Shown: positions 15,240 through 24,495 of the stretch, piece after piece
Layout of the letters: each line of letters begins with the position of its first letter
Position numbering within the stretch: position 1 is the first letter of the stretch
DNA from: Flavobacteriales bacterium
GTDB taxonomy: Bacteria > Bacteroidota > Bacteroidia > Flavobacteriales_D > Crocinitomicaceae
Direction: 5' to 3'
Assembly: GCA_947449575.1 (NCBI GenBank)
Contig: CANFRV010000008.1
Span: 1 to 64,000, forward strand
Length of the DNA: 64,000 nucleotides
Program-made: the position numbers and the translations under genes
Notes under the pieces: model-generated
Told to the model about the DNA's origin: nothing
Databases searched by the model: none
The model's input: only the letters and a program-made list of their open reading frames with translations

Positions 15240-18200
15240 ATGATACAAGGAATTTTAAAAAAAATATTTGGTGACAAATCTTTAAAAGATCAAAAAAATT
15301 ACCAACCACTTATAGATAAAACGCACGAATTCACTAAAATATTAGAATCTTTAACAGATGATGAGTTACGTGCAAAAACAAACTACTTTCAAAAAACAAT
15401 AAAAGAAGGCACAAAAGCATTAGAAAACGAGGTCGTTGAATTGAATGCAAAAGCCAACAATCCTGCTACTGTTATTTTTGATAAAGAAGCGATTTTTGAG
15501 AAAATTGATAAATTAACTTTAGCAATTGATCAAAAAATTGAAGAAATTTTGGAATCTATTTTACCAGAAGCATTTGCAGTAATTAAAGAAACTGCCAGAA
15601 GATGGGCTGAAAATGGTCAACTTACAGTTACTGCTCAACAATTTGATCGAGATTTAGCAGCGAAAAAGGATGGAATTACCATTGATGGTGATATTGCTAT
15701 CTGGTATAACAAATGGACTGCTGCAGGAAGTGACGTTGAATGGAAAATGGTTCATTATGACGTGCAATTGATGGGTGGAGCGGTACTTCATCGAGGGAAT
15801 ATCTCAGAAATGCAGACAGGAGAAGGAAAAACATTGGTTGCAACACTACCAGTTTATCTAAATGCCCTTGCAGGAAAAGGAGTTCACCTTGTCACTGTTA
15901 ATGATTACCTAGCAAAGCGTGACTCTGAATGGATGGGCCCATTGTATCAATTCCATGGATTAAAAGTAGATTGCATTGATAAACATAGACCGAATTCTCC
16001 AGAACGTCGTCAGGCATACCTAGCGGATATTACTTTTGGAACCAACAACGAATTTGGATTCGATTACTTGCGTGACAATATGGCAGGGAGTGTAGAGGAT
16101 TTAGTGCAGCAAAAACATCATTTCGCGATTGTCGATGAGGTCGATTCTGTATTAATTGACGATGCAAGAACACCATTAATTATTTCAGGCCCAACACCAC
16201 GCGGAGACGAACACGAGTTTCATCTTTTAAAACCACGAGTTGAAACCGTTGTTTCAGCACAACGTCAGTTTGTAGCTAAATGCATTGAAGATGCAAAGAA
16301 TTTGTTGAGTGTTGTCAATAATCCAAGCGATGATAAAAAAGATGCAAAGCAAATGTTGGAAGATGGCGGAATTGCTTTATTAAGAGCACACCGTGGCTTA
16401 CCAAAAAATAAGACATTAATTAAATTCCTTTCAGAACCAGGAATGCGAGCTCAATTGCAAAAAGTAGAGAATTTCTACATGCAAGATCAAAGTAAAAATA
16501 TGAAGAAAATCGATAAGGAATTATTCTTTGTTATCGATGAAAAAAATAACACAATCGAACTTACTGAAAAAGGAATAGAATTGATTTCAGGGAAGGATGA
16601 TCAAGATTTCTTTATTATGCCAGACATTGGTTTAGAAATCGCAAATCTTCAAAAAGAAAATCTTCAAAAAGATCATTTCTTAGAGAAAAAGGATGAATTA
16701 ATTAGAGATTATAGCATAAAATCAGAAAGAATACATTCCGTTTCTCAATTATTGAAAGCATATACGCTTTTTGAAAAAGAAGTCGAATATATTATTTTGG
16801 ATGGTAAAATAAAACTTGTTGATGAGCAAACAGGACGTGTGATGGAAGGTCGAAGATATTCTGATGGTCTTCACCAAGCGATTGAAGCCAAAGAAAATGT
16901 TCAAGTAGAAGACGCCACTCAAACCTACGCTACGATTACCTTGCAGAATTATTTCCGTATGTACCACAAATTATGTGGTATGACTGGAACGGCAGAAACG
17001 GAAGCAAAAGAATTTTGGGATATTTATAAATTAGATGTGGTTGTAATCCCTTCCAACAGACCTATCATTCGTAAAGATCAAAATGACTATGTCTTTAAAT
17101 CTGCAAGAGAAAAATTTAATGCAGTTATCGAAGAGATAGAAAAATTAGTAGAAGAAGGTAGACCTGTATTAGTTGGAACAACAACGGTTGAAATTTCTGA
17201 ATATTTAAGCGAATTACTTAAAAAGAAAGGGGTTCCTCATCAAGTTTTAAATGCTAAATACCATCAAAAAGAAGCTGAAATAGTTGCGAACGCTGGAAAA
17301 GGTGGAGCAGTAACGATTGCTACGAATATGGCAGGACGTGGAACAGACATTAAATTAGGTGAAGGAGTAAAAGAAAAAGGTGGTTTAGCTATTATAGGTA
17401 CGGAACGACATGATTCTAGACGAGTTGACCGTCAATTACGAGGTAGAGCTGGACGTCAAGGTGACCCGGGTTCTTCCCAATTTTTTGTTTGTTTGGAAGA
17501 TGATTTGATGCGTAAATTTGGATCTGAACGAATTGCTAAATTAATGGATAGAATGGGACTAAAAGAAGGGGAAGTAATTACCCATAGCATGGTTTCAAAA
17601 TCGATTGAAAGAGCTCAGAAAAAAGTAGAAGAAAATAATTTCGGAAGTCGTAAACGATTATTGGAGTACGATGATGTTATGAACGCTCAACGAAAAGCGA
17701 TCTATAAAAAACGTCACAATGCATTATTCGGAGATCGCCTTGATTTAGATACAGATAATATGTTTTATGATATATCCGAATCTATTGTTACATCGCACGG
17801 CGGAGGCAGCGGTTATGACGAATTTGAATTAGATTTACTTCGCGTATTAAATATTCAATCGCCCGTTTCAGAAGAAGAATATAAAACAATGGACAAAACA
17901 ACACTTGCTGATAAAGTGTATAATGATGTTTGTGCGCATTACAAAAGAAAGAACGACAAAATATCCGCGCGTGTTTATCCTCAAGTAAAAAATGTGTATG
18001 AAACCATGCATGGTCAATTTAAACATATTCTATTTCCTTTAACGGATGGAAAGCGTGAAATTCAAATGCAACTTGATTTAGAATTGGCCTATAAAACAGA
18101 AGGAAAACAAATCGCGAAAGAATACGAGAAAAATATCACCTTAGGAATGATCGATAATGAATGGAAAGAACACCTAAGAGAAATGGATGATTTACGTTCA

Positions 18201-18614
18201 GCGGTTAATAATGCGCAATATGAGCAAAAAGACCCATTATTGGTTTATAAACTAGAATCATTTGACTTATTTAAAGGAATGTTACTGCGATTAAACACTG
18301 AAACGACAGAGTTTCTGATGAAAGTAGATATTCCACATGAAGAAGAAATAGAAACCACCAATAAGGCGGCGATTAATGTTGATCATTATCAAAAAGCACA
18401 AGTGCAGCAGCCGAATGGGAATAATGGTTCTTCAAGAAATACATCCTCTACAAGAGCTCCGCAATTTCAAGGAAGTGAAGGATATGACCAAGCGATGCAA
18501 AATTCATATCAACAGCCAGAAAAGCAGCAACCTGTGATTGCTGAACCGAAAACGGGAAGAAATGATCCTTGTCCTTGTGGAAGTGGTAAAAAATTCAAAC
18601 AGTGCCACGGATAA
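15240..18614 (+). CDS. secA: Preprotein translocase ATPase SecA
   Basis: SecA drives Sec-dependent export across the inner membrane, which all signal-peptide proteins in this window need. The 1124 residues are longer than the ~900 of E. coli SecA, as is usual in Bacteroidota. Landmarks: Walker A in MQTGEGKT (~residue 193), the TFGTNNEFGFDYLRDN motif, DEVDSVLIDDARTPLI (DEAD-type box), TNMAGRGTDIKLG, RQLRGRAGRQGDPGSS, a Q-rich linker, and the C-terminal zinc motif DPCPCGSGKKFKQCHG that contacts SecB or lipids. The extra length includes a charged insertion at about residues 350-470. The gene stands alone between its own promoter box and a hairpin terminator. Confidence 0.98.
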   Translation: MIQGILKKIFGDKSLKDQKNYQPLIDKTHEFTKILESLTDDELRAKTNYFQKTIKEGTKALENEVVELNAKANNPATVIFDKEAIFEKIDKLTLAIDQKIEEILESILPEAFAVIKETARRWAENGQLTVTAQQFDRDLAAKKDGITIDGDIAIWYNKWTAAGSDVEWKMVHYDVQLMGGAVLHRGNISEMQTGEGKTLVATLPVYLNALAGKGVHLVTVNDYLAKRDSEWMGPLYQFHGLKVDCIDKHRPNSPERRQAYLADITFGTNNEFGFDYLRDNMAGSVEDLVQQKHHFAIVDEVDSVLIDDARTPLIISGPTPRGDEHEFHLLKPRVETVVSAQRQFVAKCIEDAKNLLSVVNNPSDDKKDAKQMLEDGGIALLRAHRGLPKNKTLIKFLSEPGMRAQLQKVENFYMQDQSKNMKKIDKELFFVIDEKNNTIELTEKGIELISGKDDQDFFIMPDIGLEIANLQKENLQKDHFLEKKDELIRDYSIKSERIHSVSQLLKAYTLFEKEVEYIILDGKIKLVDEQTGRVMEGRRYSDGLHQAIEAKENVQVEDATQTYATITLQNYFRMYHKLCGMTGTAETEAKEFWDIYKLDVVVIPSNRPIIRKDQNDYVFKSAREKFNAVIEEIEKLVEEGRPVLVGTTTVEISEYLSELLKKKGVPHQVLNAKYHQKEAEIVANAGKGGAVTIATNMAGRGTDIKLGEGVKEKGGLAIIGTERHDSRRVDRQLRGRAGRQGDPGSSQFFVCLEDDLMRKFGSERIAKLMDRMGLKEGEVITHSMVSKSIERAQKKVEENNFGSRKRLLEYDDVMNAQRKAIYKKRHNALFGDRLDLDTDNMFYDISESIVTSHGGGSGYDEFELDLLRVLNIQSPVSEEEYKTMDKTTLADKVYNDVCAHYKRKNDKISARVYPQVKNVYETMHGQFKHILFPLTDGKREIQMQLDLELAYKTEGKQIAKEYEKNITLGMIDNEWKEHLREMDDLRSAVNNAQYEQKDPLLVYKLESFDLFKGMLLRLNTETTEFLMKVDIPHEEEIETTNKAAINVDHYQKAQVQQPNGNNGSSRNTSSTRAPQFQGSEGYDQAMQNSYQQPEKQQPVIAEPKTGRNDPCPCGSGKKFKQCHG

Positions 18615-18622
18615 AAATTTAT

Positions 18623-18812
18623 AAGAGGCTGTCTCAAAAGGACAGCCTTTACTTTTTTTTTGAACCATTTAAGGAATATAAGGACATATAAGTTGGTTGA
18701 TGAAATAACACAACAACTTGTTAATCAATAATAAGAATAGTTTCACATTTTAATACATAGGTTCTTACATTGTTAATTTTTAAGCAAATTATTACTTTTG
18801 AGACAGCCTCTT
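18623..18812. mobile_element. 190-bp MITE-like element with 18-bp perfect inverted ends
   Basis: AAGAGGCTGTCTCAAAAG at 18623-18640 is the exact reverse complement of the sequence at 18795-18812, with 154 bp between. Ends of the type GAGGCTGTCTCAAAA look like insertion-sequence terminal repeats, and the interior has no ORF. This fits a non-autonomous miniature element or an IS remnant next to secA. No clear target-site duplication is visible, because both flanks are A/T runs. The left end also supplies half of the secA terminator hairpin. The rest of the gene-free stretch up to 19048 is AT-rich, and I see nothing certain in it. Confidence 0.6.
18626..18660 (+). terminator. secA intrinsic terminator
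   Basis: AGGCTGTC (18626-18633) pairs with GACAGCCT (18641-18648) around a 7-base loop and is followed by a T-rich run to about 18660. The hairpin begins 12 bases after the secA stop and overlaps the left end of the inverted-repeat element, so two alternative pairings are possible. Confidence 0.75.
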
Positions 18813-19048
18813 TTTTTTTAAAAAAAATCTAAGTTCTTAAACTACTATTTCTAGATAATTAGACCAATTCTCACTGAAGATCTTAAAATAAAAACAATAA
18901 AGGATATTATACACATTTGCAGGAGAAAATCAAAAAAAATATCGTAGCTTTAATATAGATCGATTAGCAGATAATCATTATCAAAAAAACGTTCTTTACA
19001 ATTGAATCGATGTACTTATTCGGATATGGCAAACTAAACATTATTGCT

Positions 19049-20926
19049 ATGAAAACGAACATACTTTTTTTGTGGTCACTAATTTGTCCTCTTTTCTACT
19101 TTGCTCAATCAGATGCTTGTTCTGGGGCTGTCAACCTTCCTATTTACACAACCTGTTCATCTCAAGCTTTTTCTGTTCCTGCTTCTTTTACTGATGGTGG
19201 TTTAGTGAATGCAAGCTGCGTATCAAATACGGATAGAGAAGATGGTTGGTATACGATAATTGCCACATCAACATCAACTACAGTGCAAGCAACCGCAGAT
19301 AAACGAATTGTTTTAGCTGCTTATTCAAATTGTACAACAGGTGAATTGGCCTGCAGTAATGTCGCTTCAGGAGTAACGGCTAGTATCCAGTTCCCCACAT
19401 CGATAGGACTAACCTATTATATTCAGCTACATAGAAGAGGGTCAGCAGCGCAAAATATGACAGGAACTATTTGTGCTTTCCAAACACCTCCTCCCCCATC
19501 TAACGATGATCCTTGTTCGGCAATTCCCCTAACAGTAAATACTGCTTGCACCTACTCTACGTATACTAATGCATATGCAACTGCCTCTGCCGGTATCACT
19601 GCGCCAGGATGTGCAAATTATTCAGGCAGTGATGTTTGGTTTTCAGCAGTAATCCCCTCTACAGGATTTTTAGGAATTAATTCAAAGTCACTTGTAATTA
19701 CTGATGGAGGAATGGCGGTTTATTATGGAACTTGCTCCTCTTTAACTTTACTTTCGTGTGATGATTTGAGTAGTACAAATTCTGGGAACATGCCAGAAAT
19801 AAATGTAACAACTAGACCAGTAGGATCTACAATTTTTATTCGTTATTGGGAAAATGGAAACAATAATAATGGAACCTTCCAATTATGTGCTTCCGAAATA
19901 AATGCTTGCGGCAATGATAAAACCAATGATTATTGTAGCAATCCCGCAACACTTACGCAGGGTCCTGGCTCATGGTCAAGCAGCACATCAAGTACCTACA
20001 GTCCTGACAAACCAGGAAATATGGGGACATTATTCTGTGCAGGAACAGCCACGATAGAAAATAATTCATGGTATCGATTTACAGCACTTAGCACCACAGA
20101 AACATTTAATTTTTCCTCGGTCTCAAATTGCCTTCACAATAAAGGAATTCAAGCTGAAGTATTTGAAGTCACCACCGATGGAAGCACTTGCTGCACAGCT
20201 TTCACTTCGAAATCTAATTATTACAACCCTGGAAATTTAACTTTAGGAGTAGTAACAGCAACAGGTCTAACTATTGGTCATACCTATATTCTGATGGTAG
20301 ATGGATATTCAGGTGATCAATGTGATTTCACGGTCACAAACTGGACAGGTACAGGAATTCTCGATCCTATTAATCTTTCCATAGAATTAATCTATTTCAA
20401 CATCACTGCTGATGAAAAATACAATCAACTTTTTTGGGAAACAGCCTCAGAATATAACAATGATTATTTTAACATTGAAAAATCGTATGACGGAATTACT
20501 TTTTCAGAAGTAGCTCAAATTGAAGGAAGTGGCTCAACAAATAAATCCACGCAATATTCTTATATTGACGCTGAAGAAAGATTCGTAACAACCTACTATC
20601 GATTAATTGCTGTCAATTATAACGGTGAAAAAACTAAATCGGAAATAGTATCTGTTAAAAGGGATACAGAGAAAATTGGAATTTTATCTATTTATCCAAA
20701 TCCTGCAAAAACGGATCTCTACATAGATATAAAAGCTGAATTTCCTCAAAAATCACAAATCCAACTCCTTAATCAAATGGGAATAGCTCTTATAACGCAA
20801 GAAATTTATAATCCAAATATAATAACAGTCCACATAAATATAGAAAATTTACAAAATGGAGTATATTATGTGAGGTATACGGATGAGCAAAATAAGCCGA
20901 GTACACATAAATTCATTATTCGTTAA
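19049..20926 (+). CDS. Secreted protein with type A T9SS sorting domain
   Basis: This protein of about 625 residues is predicted to be exported. I start it at the ATG at 19049, which begins a clean signal peptide (KTNILFLWSLICPLFYFAQS); an in-frame ATG at 19010 would add 13 unlikely residues. Two cysteine-rich modules of roughly 130 residues follow, each opening with a D.C..A..L...T.C pattern and containing W(F/Y) plus IQL/IRYW strands. This resembles the jelly-roll modules common in Bacteroidota cargo. A third region has DDPCSA/NDYCSNPA motifs. The last ~80 residues are a type A sorting domain: IYPNPAKTDLYI, then G.....I, then NGVYYVRYT. The related gene at 21676 suggests a family of paralogous surface proteins. 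Confidence 0.85.
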   Translation: MKTNILFLWSLICPLFYFAQSDACSGAVNLPIYTTCSSQAFSVPASFTDGGLVNASCVSNTDREDGWYTIIATSTSTTVQATADKRIVLAAYSNCTTGELACSNVASGVTASIQFPTSIGLTYYIQLHRRGSAAQNMTGTICAFQTPPPPSNDDPCSAIPLTVNTACTYSTYTNAYATASAGITAPGCANYSGSDVWFSAVIPSTGFLGINSKSLVITDGGMAVYYGTCSSLTLLSCDDLSSTNSGNMPEINVTTRPVGSTIFIRYWENGNNNNGTFQLCASEINACGNDKTNDYCSNPATLTQGPGSWSSSTSSTYSPDKPGNMGTLFCAGTATIENNSWYRFTALSTTETFNFSSVSNCLHNKGIQAEVFEVTTDGSTCCTAFTSKSNYYNPGNLTLGVVTATGLTIGHTYILMVDGYSGDQCDFTVTNWTGTGILDPINLSIELIYFNITADEKYNQLFWETASEYNNDYFNIEKSYDGITFSEVAQIEGSGSTNKSTQYSYIDAEERFVTTYYRLIAVNYNGEKTKSEIVSVKRDTEKIGILSIYPNPAKTDLYIDIKAEFPQKSQIQLLNQMGIALITQEIYNPNIITVHINIENLQNGVYYVRYTDEQNKPSTHKFIIR

Positions 20927-21174
20927 CTATTTGATGAGTTTGCGATTGTAATCGCTCACAATTTACTTCCTTTTTTCATCTTGGGATTTCAAGAATAAAC
21001 TAGACCAACTACTTCTTATTCTCCCTCTAACATTGATTTAATTGGTAAAGTAAATTCTTAATTACGGGTACTTTTATAAAAATAGCTTATCAATGAATTT
21101 TAAAAAAAATAGGTACTTTCCATAGAAATCAACAAAACAAATTGTTTCTTTGTAGTCATAAACTATACTATAAT

Positions 21175-21630
21175 ATGAGGCAAATTCTGTTCTCCTTACT
21201 TTTCATTTGTCCTATAACGGCAAATTACGCTCAAAAAAATGAAATTTATCAATTTCAAAAAGCACACCCTGAAATTTCATTTATCTCACAAGAACGATTC
21301 AATTCCTTTTCACACGAAGAAATACTATTACTCGGGGATGATTATATAGTGTTTAACAAAGAAATTTCTGTATCAGATTTAGCAAGCTATAAAGGTGAAG
21401 CAATAAACAATGATAAAAGTGCAGAACGGGCAAAAGATCCAGCTGTTTCTGAGGAAGTGTTAAATGAAATCAAAATTTGGCTTGCAACTCATCCTTCCGT
21501 TAAAATTTTGAAGCATTCTGAATTCGAAGCATTGTCAGCACCGGATAAAATTCTTTACATCAATAATCAATGCCTAATCCTTATTGGTGAGACAATTACT
21601 AGCCAAGACCTTGCAAATTATCCATTTTAA
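21175..21630 (+). CDS. Small exported protein with an internal duplicated ~42-residue module
   Basis: I do not recognise a named family. The start at 21175 gives 151 residues beginning with a signal peptide (RQILFSLLFICPITANYAQ). The mature protein has two similar halves: HPEISFISQERFNSFS...ILLLGDDYIVF..EIS..DLASY, and HPSVKILKHSEFEALS...ILYINNQCLIL.GETIT..DLANY. They are joined by a lysine/glutamate-rich linker. No membrane segment or catalytic motif is visible. It sits between two T9SS cargo genes but has no sorting domain, so it is probably periplasmic. Confidence 0.75.
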   Translation: MRQILFSLLFICPITANYAQKNEIYQFQKAHPEISFISQERFNSFSHEEILLLGDDYIVFNKEISVSDLASYKGEAINNDKSAERAKDPAVSEEVLNEIKIWLATHPSVKILKHSEFEALSAPDKILYINNQCLILIGETITSQDLANYPF

Positions 21631-21675
21631 TCACCATGTCATTTCATAACTTTTTGATTTCTTGAATATTACCTT

Positions 21676-23145
21676 ATGAGACTTTCTTTACGAATACTGA
21701 TACCATCTTTTTGCCTGTTTTTTTTACCCAATAATCTACTAGCACTTAATAATACCCCCTGCACAGCAACAACTCTAACGGTAAGCAGTTCTTGTTCATA
21801 CATCTATAGTACAACTGTTGGCGCAAACTATTCTTCTAATGCTGCCAATTTTGGAACACCTTCCTGTGCGTCACCAGGTTCTCCAGACGTTTGGTTTCAA
21901 TTTGTTGCTCCAGCAGGAGGCTCTGTAAGAATTCAAACAGCAACGGGCACGGGAACAATGACAGATAGTGGAATGGCTTTATATTCAACCACAACAGGTG
22001 CTTGCGGTTCTACAGGTACTTCATTAGCGTGTGATGATGACAGTGGTTCGGGCTCCATGTCACTTATTAATTACACGGGTTTAACAGCTGGACGAACCTA
22101 TTTCGTAAGAGTATGGAAATATGGAACTTCTGGAACAGGGAGTTTTGAAATTTGCGTCATGTCTATCGCTACAACACTAACAAATACTATTTGTTCAAAT
22201 ATGTCACCAATTTGTCCAGGATCTCCAACTCTTTATACTGCACAAGCAGCGGGAACTAGCGCTCCCGTTGGCCCGAACTATGACTGCCTAGAGTCCCAGC
22301 CAAATCCAACATGGTTTTATTTAGAAATTGACAACCCCGGCCTACTGTCTGTTGACATATCAGCAAATTCTGATATTGATTATGCACTTTGGGGACCATA
22401 TAATTCTTTGTCAGCATCAAAATCAGCGTGCAATAGCTATCCAACGCCTATAGATTGTAGTTTTTCAGTGTCCGAAATTGAACAAGCAAATGCATCTGGA
22501 GCGGTAAGCGGCAAATTTTATGTATTATTAGTAACAAACTATTCAAATGTTTCTCAAATAATTGATATACAACAATCGGCAACTGCCACTGCTACGACAA
22601 ATTGTTCTATTCTTCTTCCGATCGAAATGAGCAGTTACGAAGTGAAAATAATCGATCAAAAGACGTCTATCAAATGGGTCACGGAAACGGAAAGAAACAA
22701 TGACTTTTTTCTTATTCAACGTTCAGCTGAAGGCAGTATCTGGGAAACCATAGGCGTAAAAAAAGGTAAATTAAATAGTTTAGTAGAAAACAGTTATGAG
22801 TATATTGATGAAAATCCCCTTCTCGGCATTTCTTACTATCGCTTAAAACAAGTTGATATTGACGGGAATTTTACCTTTACTCCTATTCGTTCGGTAATAA
22901 ATGACCCAGTTTTAGATTTTACCGTTTATCCAATTCCTGCAAAAGATGAAGTTAAAATCAATACAGGAAACCAAGAATTAGATCATCTTCAATTATTCGA
23001 TCTACTTGGCGAGCAAATAGAAATACCATTCACACAAATAAATGGAGAATACATCTTGCCTATAAGTGCACTTAAAAAAGGTGTCTATACGCTGGTTTTG
23101 ACAACTGGAGAAAAAAAAATAAATAGAAAATTAATCAAATCATAA
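21676..23145 (+). CDS. Secreted protein with type A T9SS sorting domain
   Basis: This 489-residue protein starts with a signal peptide (RLSLRILIPSFCLFFLPNNLLA). Residues ~28-165 form a module with NTPCTATTLTVSSSC, DVWFQFVAPAGG, ALACDDDSGSGS-like and YFVRVWKYG segments, closely related to those in the gene at 19049. A second module (~170-310) follows. Residues ~320-400 form a fibronectin-like linker (IKWVTETE.NNDFF..QRS..G..W), also shared with the 19049 protein. The C-terminus is a type A sorting domain with VYPIPAKDEV and KKGVYTLVL. Predicted to be surface-attached or released by T9SS; its substrate or partner is unknown. Confidence 0.85.
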   Translation: MRLSLRILIPSFCLFFLPNNLLALNNTPCTATTLTVSSSCSYIYSTTVGANYSSNAANFGTPSCASPGSPDVWFQFVAPAGGSVRIQTATGTGTMTDSGMALYSTTTGACGSTGTSLACDDDSGSGSMSLINYTGLTAGRTYFVRVWKYGTSGTGSFEICVMSIATTLTNTICSNMSPICPGSPTLYTAQAAGTSAPVGPNYDCLESQPNPTWFYLEIDNPGLLSVDISANSDIDYALWGPYNSLSASKSACNSYPTPIDCSFSVSEIEQANASGAVSGKFYVLLVTNYSNVSQIIDIQQSATATATTNCSILLPIEMSSYEVKIIDQKTSIKWVTETERNNDFFLIQRSAEGSIWETIGVKKGKLNSLVENSYEYIDENPLLGISYYRLKQVDIDGNFTFTPIRSVINDPVLDFTVYPIPAKDEVKINTGNQELDHLQLFDLLGEQIEIPFTQINGEYILPISALKKGVYTLVLTTGEKKINRKLIKS

Positions 23146-23175
23146 AATAAAAGTAAGTTCAATCTTCTATTTCTA

Positions 23176-23183
23176 TATCTTTG
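23176..23183 (+). promoter_or_regulatory. -7 box three bases before the DUF2520 gene
   Basis: TATCTTTG is followed by ACT and then the ATG at 23187. If this is the functional -7 box, the mRNA would start at or in the start codon. Confidence 0.5.
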
Positions 23184-23186
23184 ACT

Positions 23187-23966
23187 ATGGAAAAGAAGAT
23201 TAAACGTATTCTTATAATTGGCGCGGGAAATGTGGCGACTCATTTGGCGACTTCTTTTTCCAGGCATGTTGATATTGTTGGAATTTTTAGCAAAAATCAC
23301 CTCTCTTCAAAAGTCCTAGCTTCCCACTTAAAATGTCCTCATATTGAATCAATTGCTCAGTTTCCTCCTTGTGATTTAATTTTGGTTTGTGTACAAGATT
23401 CTTCAATTAATGATCTAATTTTAAGCATACCAAATCATTTCAATATTGCGTATTCATCAGGAAGCGTTGATTTGCCTTTAGATTCACAAAGAGAAAATTA
23501 TGGCGTTTTATATCCGCTGCAAACTTTTTCAAAAGAAAGAGAACTAGATATTTCAAATGTTCCCTTTTTCATTGAGGCAACAAATAAAACGTTCGCAAAA
23601 CAACTTTTTGATTTCGCTTTATTACTAAGTTCTCACGTAACATATGCTACCTCCCTTGAGCGAAAAAATCTGCATATTTCAGCAATTTTTGTGAGTAACT
23701 TTATAAATCACTTAGCCTATTTATCTCAAGAACACGCAGAAAGTAATCATTTAAATTGGGATCATTTAAAGCCTTTGATAAATGAAACGATTTACAAAAT
23801 AGTTAATAGCTTCACAAAAGCTTCACAAACAGGACCAGCACGCAGAAATGACCTAGAAGTTATCAATGATCATTTGCAGATGTTAAACGGTTTTCCAAAA
23901 GATATATATAAAGTCATATCGGAAAGTATCCTATATACTTATTCAAAATCAACTAAGAATGATTAG
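23187..23966 (+). CDS. Rossmann-fold DUF2520 oxidoreductase-like protein
   Basis: This 259-residue cytoplasmic protein has an N-terminal NAD(P)-binding fold (IIGAGNVATHLA at about residues 10-21) and a C-terminal all-helical DUF2520-type domain (LHISAIFVSNFINHL..L, and a late TGPA.RND segment typical of 6-phosphogluconate-dehydrogenase-like folds). Function is not established; the family is usually annotated as an F420/NADP oxidoreductase-like protein. I use the ATG at 23187; a TTG at 23181 would add two residues. It overlaps the kdsC-like gene by 8 bp, so the two are co-expressed. Confidence 0.85.
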   Translation: MEKKIKRILIIGAGNVATHLATSFSRHVDIVGIFSKNHLSSKVLASHLKCPHIESIAQFPPCDLILVCVQDSSINDLILSIPNHFNIAYSSGSVDLPLDSQRENYGVLYPLQTFSKERELDISNVPFFIEATNKTFAKQLFDFALLLSSHVTYATSLERKNLHISAIFVSNFINHLAYLSQEHAESNHLNWDHLKPLINETIYKIVNSFTKASQTGPARRNDLEVINDHLQMLNGFPKDIYKVISESILYTYSKSTKND

Positions 23967-24477
23967 CTACAAAGTAAGATTGAATCAAATAACAACATTT
24001 ATTTTTGATGTTGATGGAGTAATGACCAATGGAGATATTACTATCTTTAAAGGTGAATTGCTGAGAACCCTTCATTCCCGAGATTCTTATGCTATTCAAT
24101 ATGCTGCAAAAATGGGGTATCGTATTCTCGTGATTACTGGCGGTGAATCAATTGAGGTTAAAAATATTCTATTAAAAATTGGGGTACACGATGTGGTATT
24201 GCGCTCTTCTAATAAATTAAAAGTCTATTCTGACCTCAAGAAAAAATACAATTTTTTGGATGAACAAGTAATGTTTATGGGAGATGATATTCCCGATTAT
24301 CAAGTAATGTCAATTGTTGGATGCGCTGCCTGCCCTCAAGATGCGGTGGTAGAAATAAAACACATATCTCATTATCAGTCTCCTTTTGATGGCGGAAAAA
24401 ATTGTGTCCGCGATATTATTGAACAAACATTACGTGTTCAGAATAACTGGTTCACAGAGCAAGCTTTGGAATGGTAA
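23959..24477 (+). CDS. kdsC: HAD-family phosphatase, KdsC-like
   Basis: This 172-residue haloacid-dehalogenase phosphatase without a cap domain is of the type that removes phosphate from 3-deoxy-D-manno-octulosonate 8-phosphate for lipopolysaccharide Kdo synthesis. It contains FDVDGVMT (nucleophile Asp17 and acid Asp19), ITGGES, a conserved lysine near residue 100, and MGDDIPD as the Mg-binding motif. Length and motif order fit KdsC. Alternatives are related sugar-phosphate phosphatases. It overlaps the DUF2520 gene and ends 18 bp from a convergent gene. Confidence 0.85.
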   Translation: MISYKVRLNQITTFIFDVDGVMTNGDITIFKGELLRTLHSRDSYAIQYAAKMGYRILVITGGESIEVKNILLKIGVHDVVLRSSNKLKVYSDLKKKYNFLDEQVMFMGDDIPDYQVMSIVGCAACPQDAVVEIKHISHYQSPFDGGKNCVRDIIEQTLRVQNNWFTEQALEW

Positions 24478-24495
24478 TTAAAAAAAAAGCACGAG

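Noticed and set aside
20938-20962. GCGATT-GT-AATCGC hairpin after the 19049 gene as a terminator
   Set aside because: The stem is only 6 bp with a 2-base loop and no T run follows.
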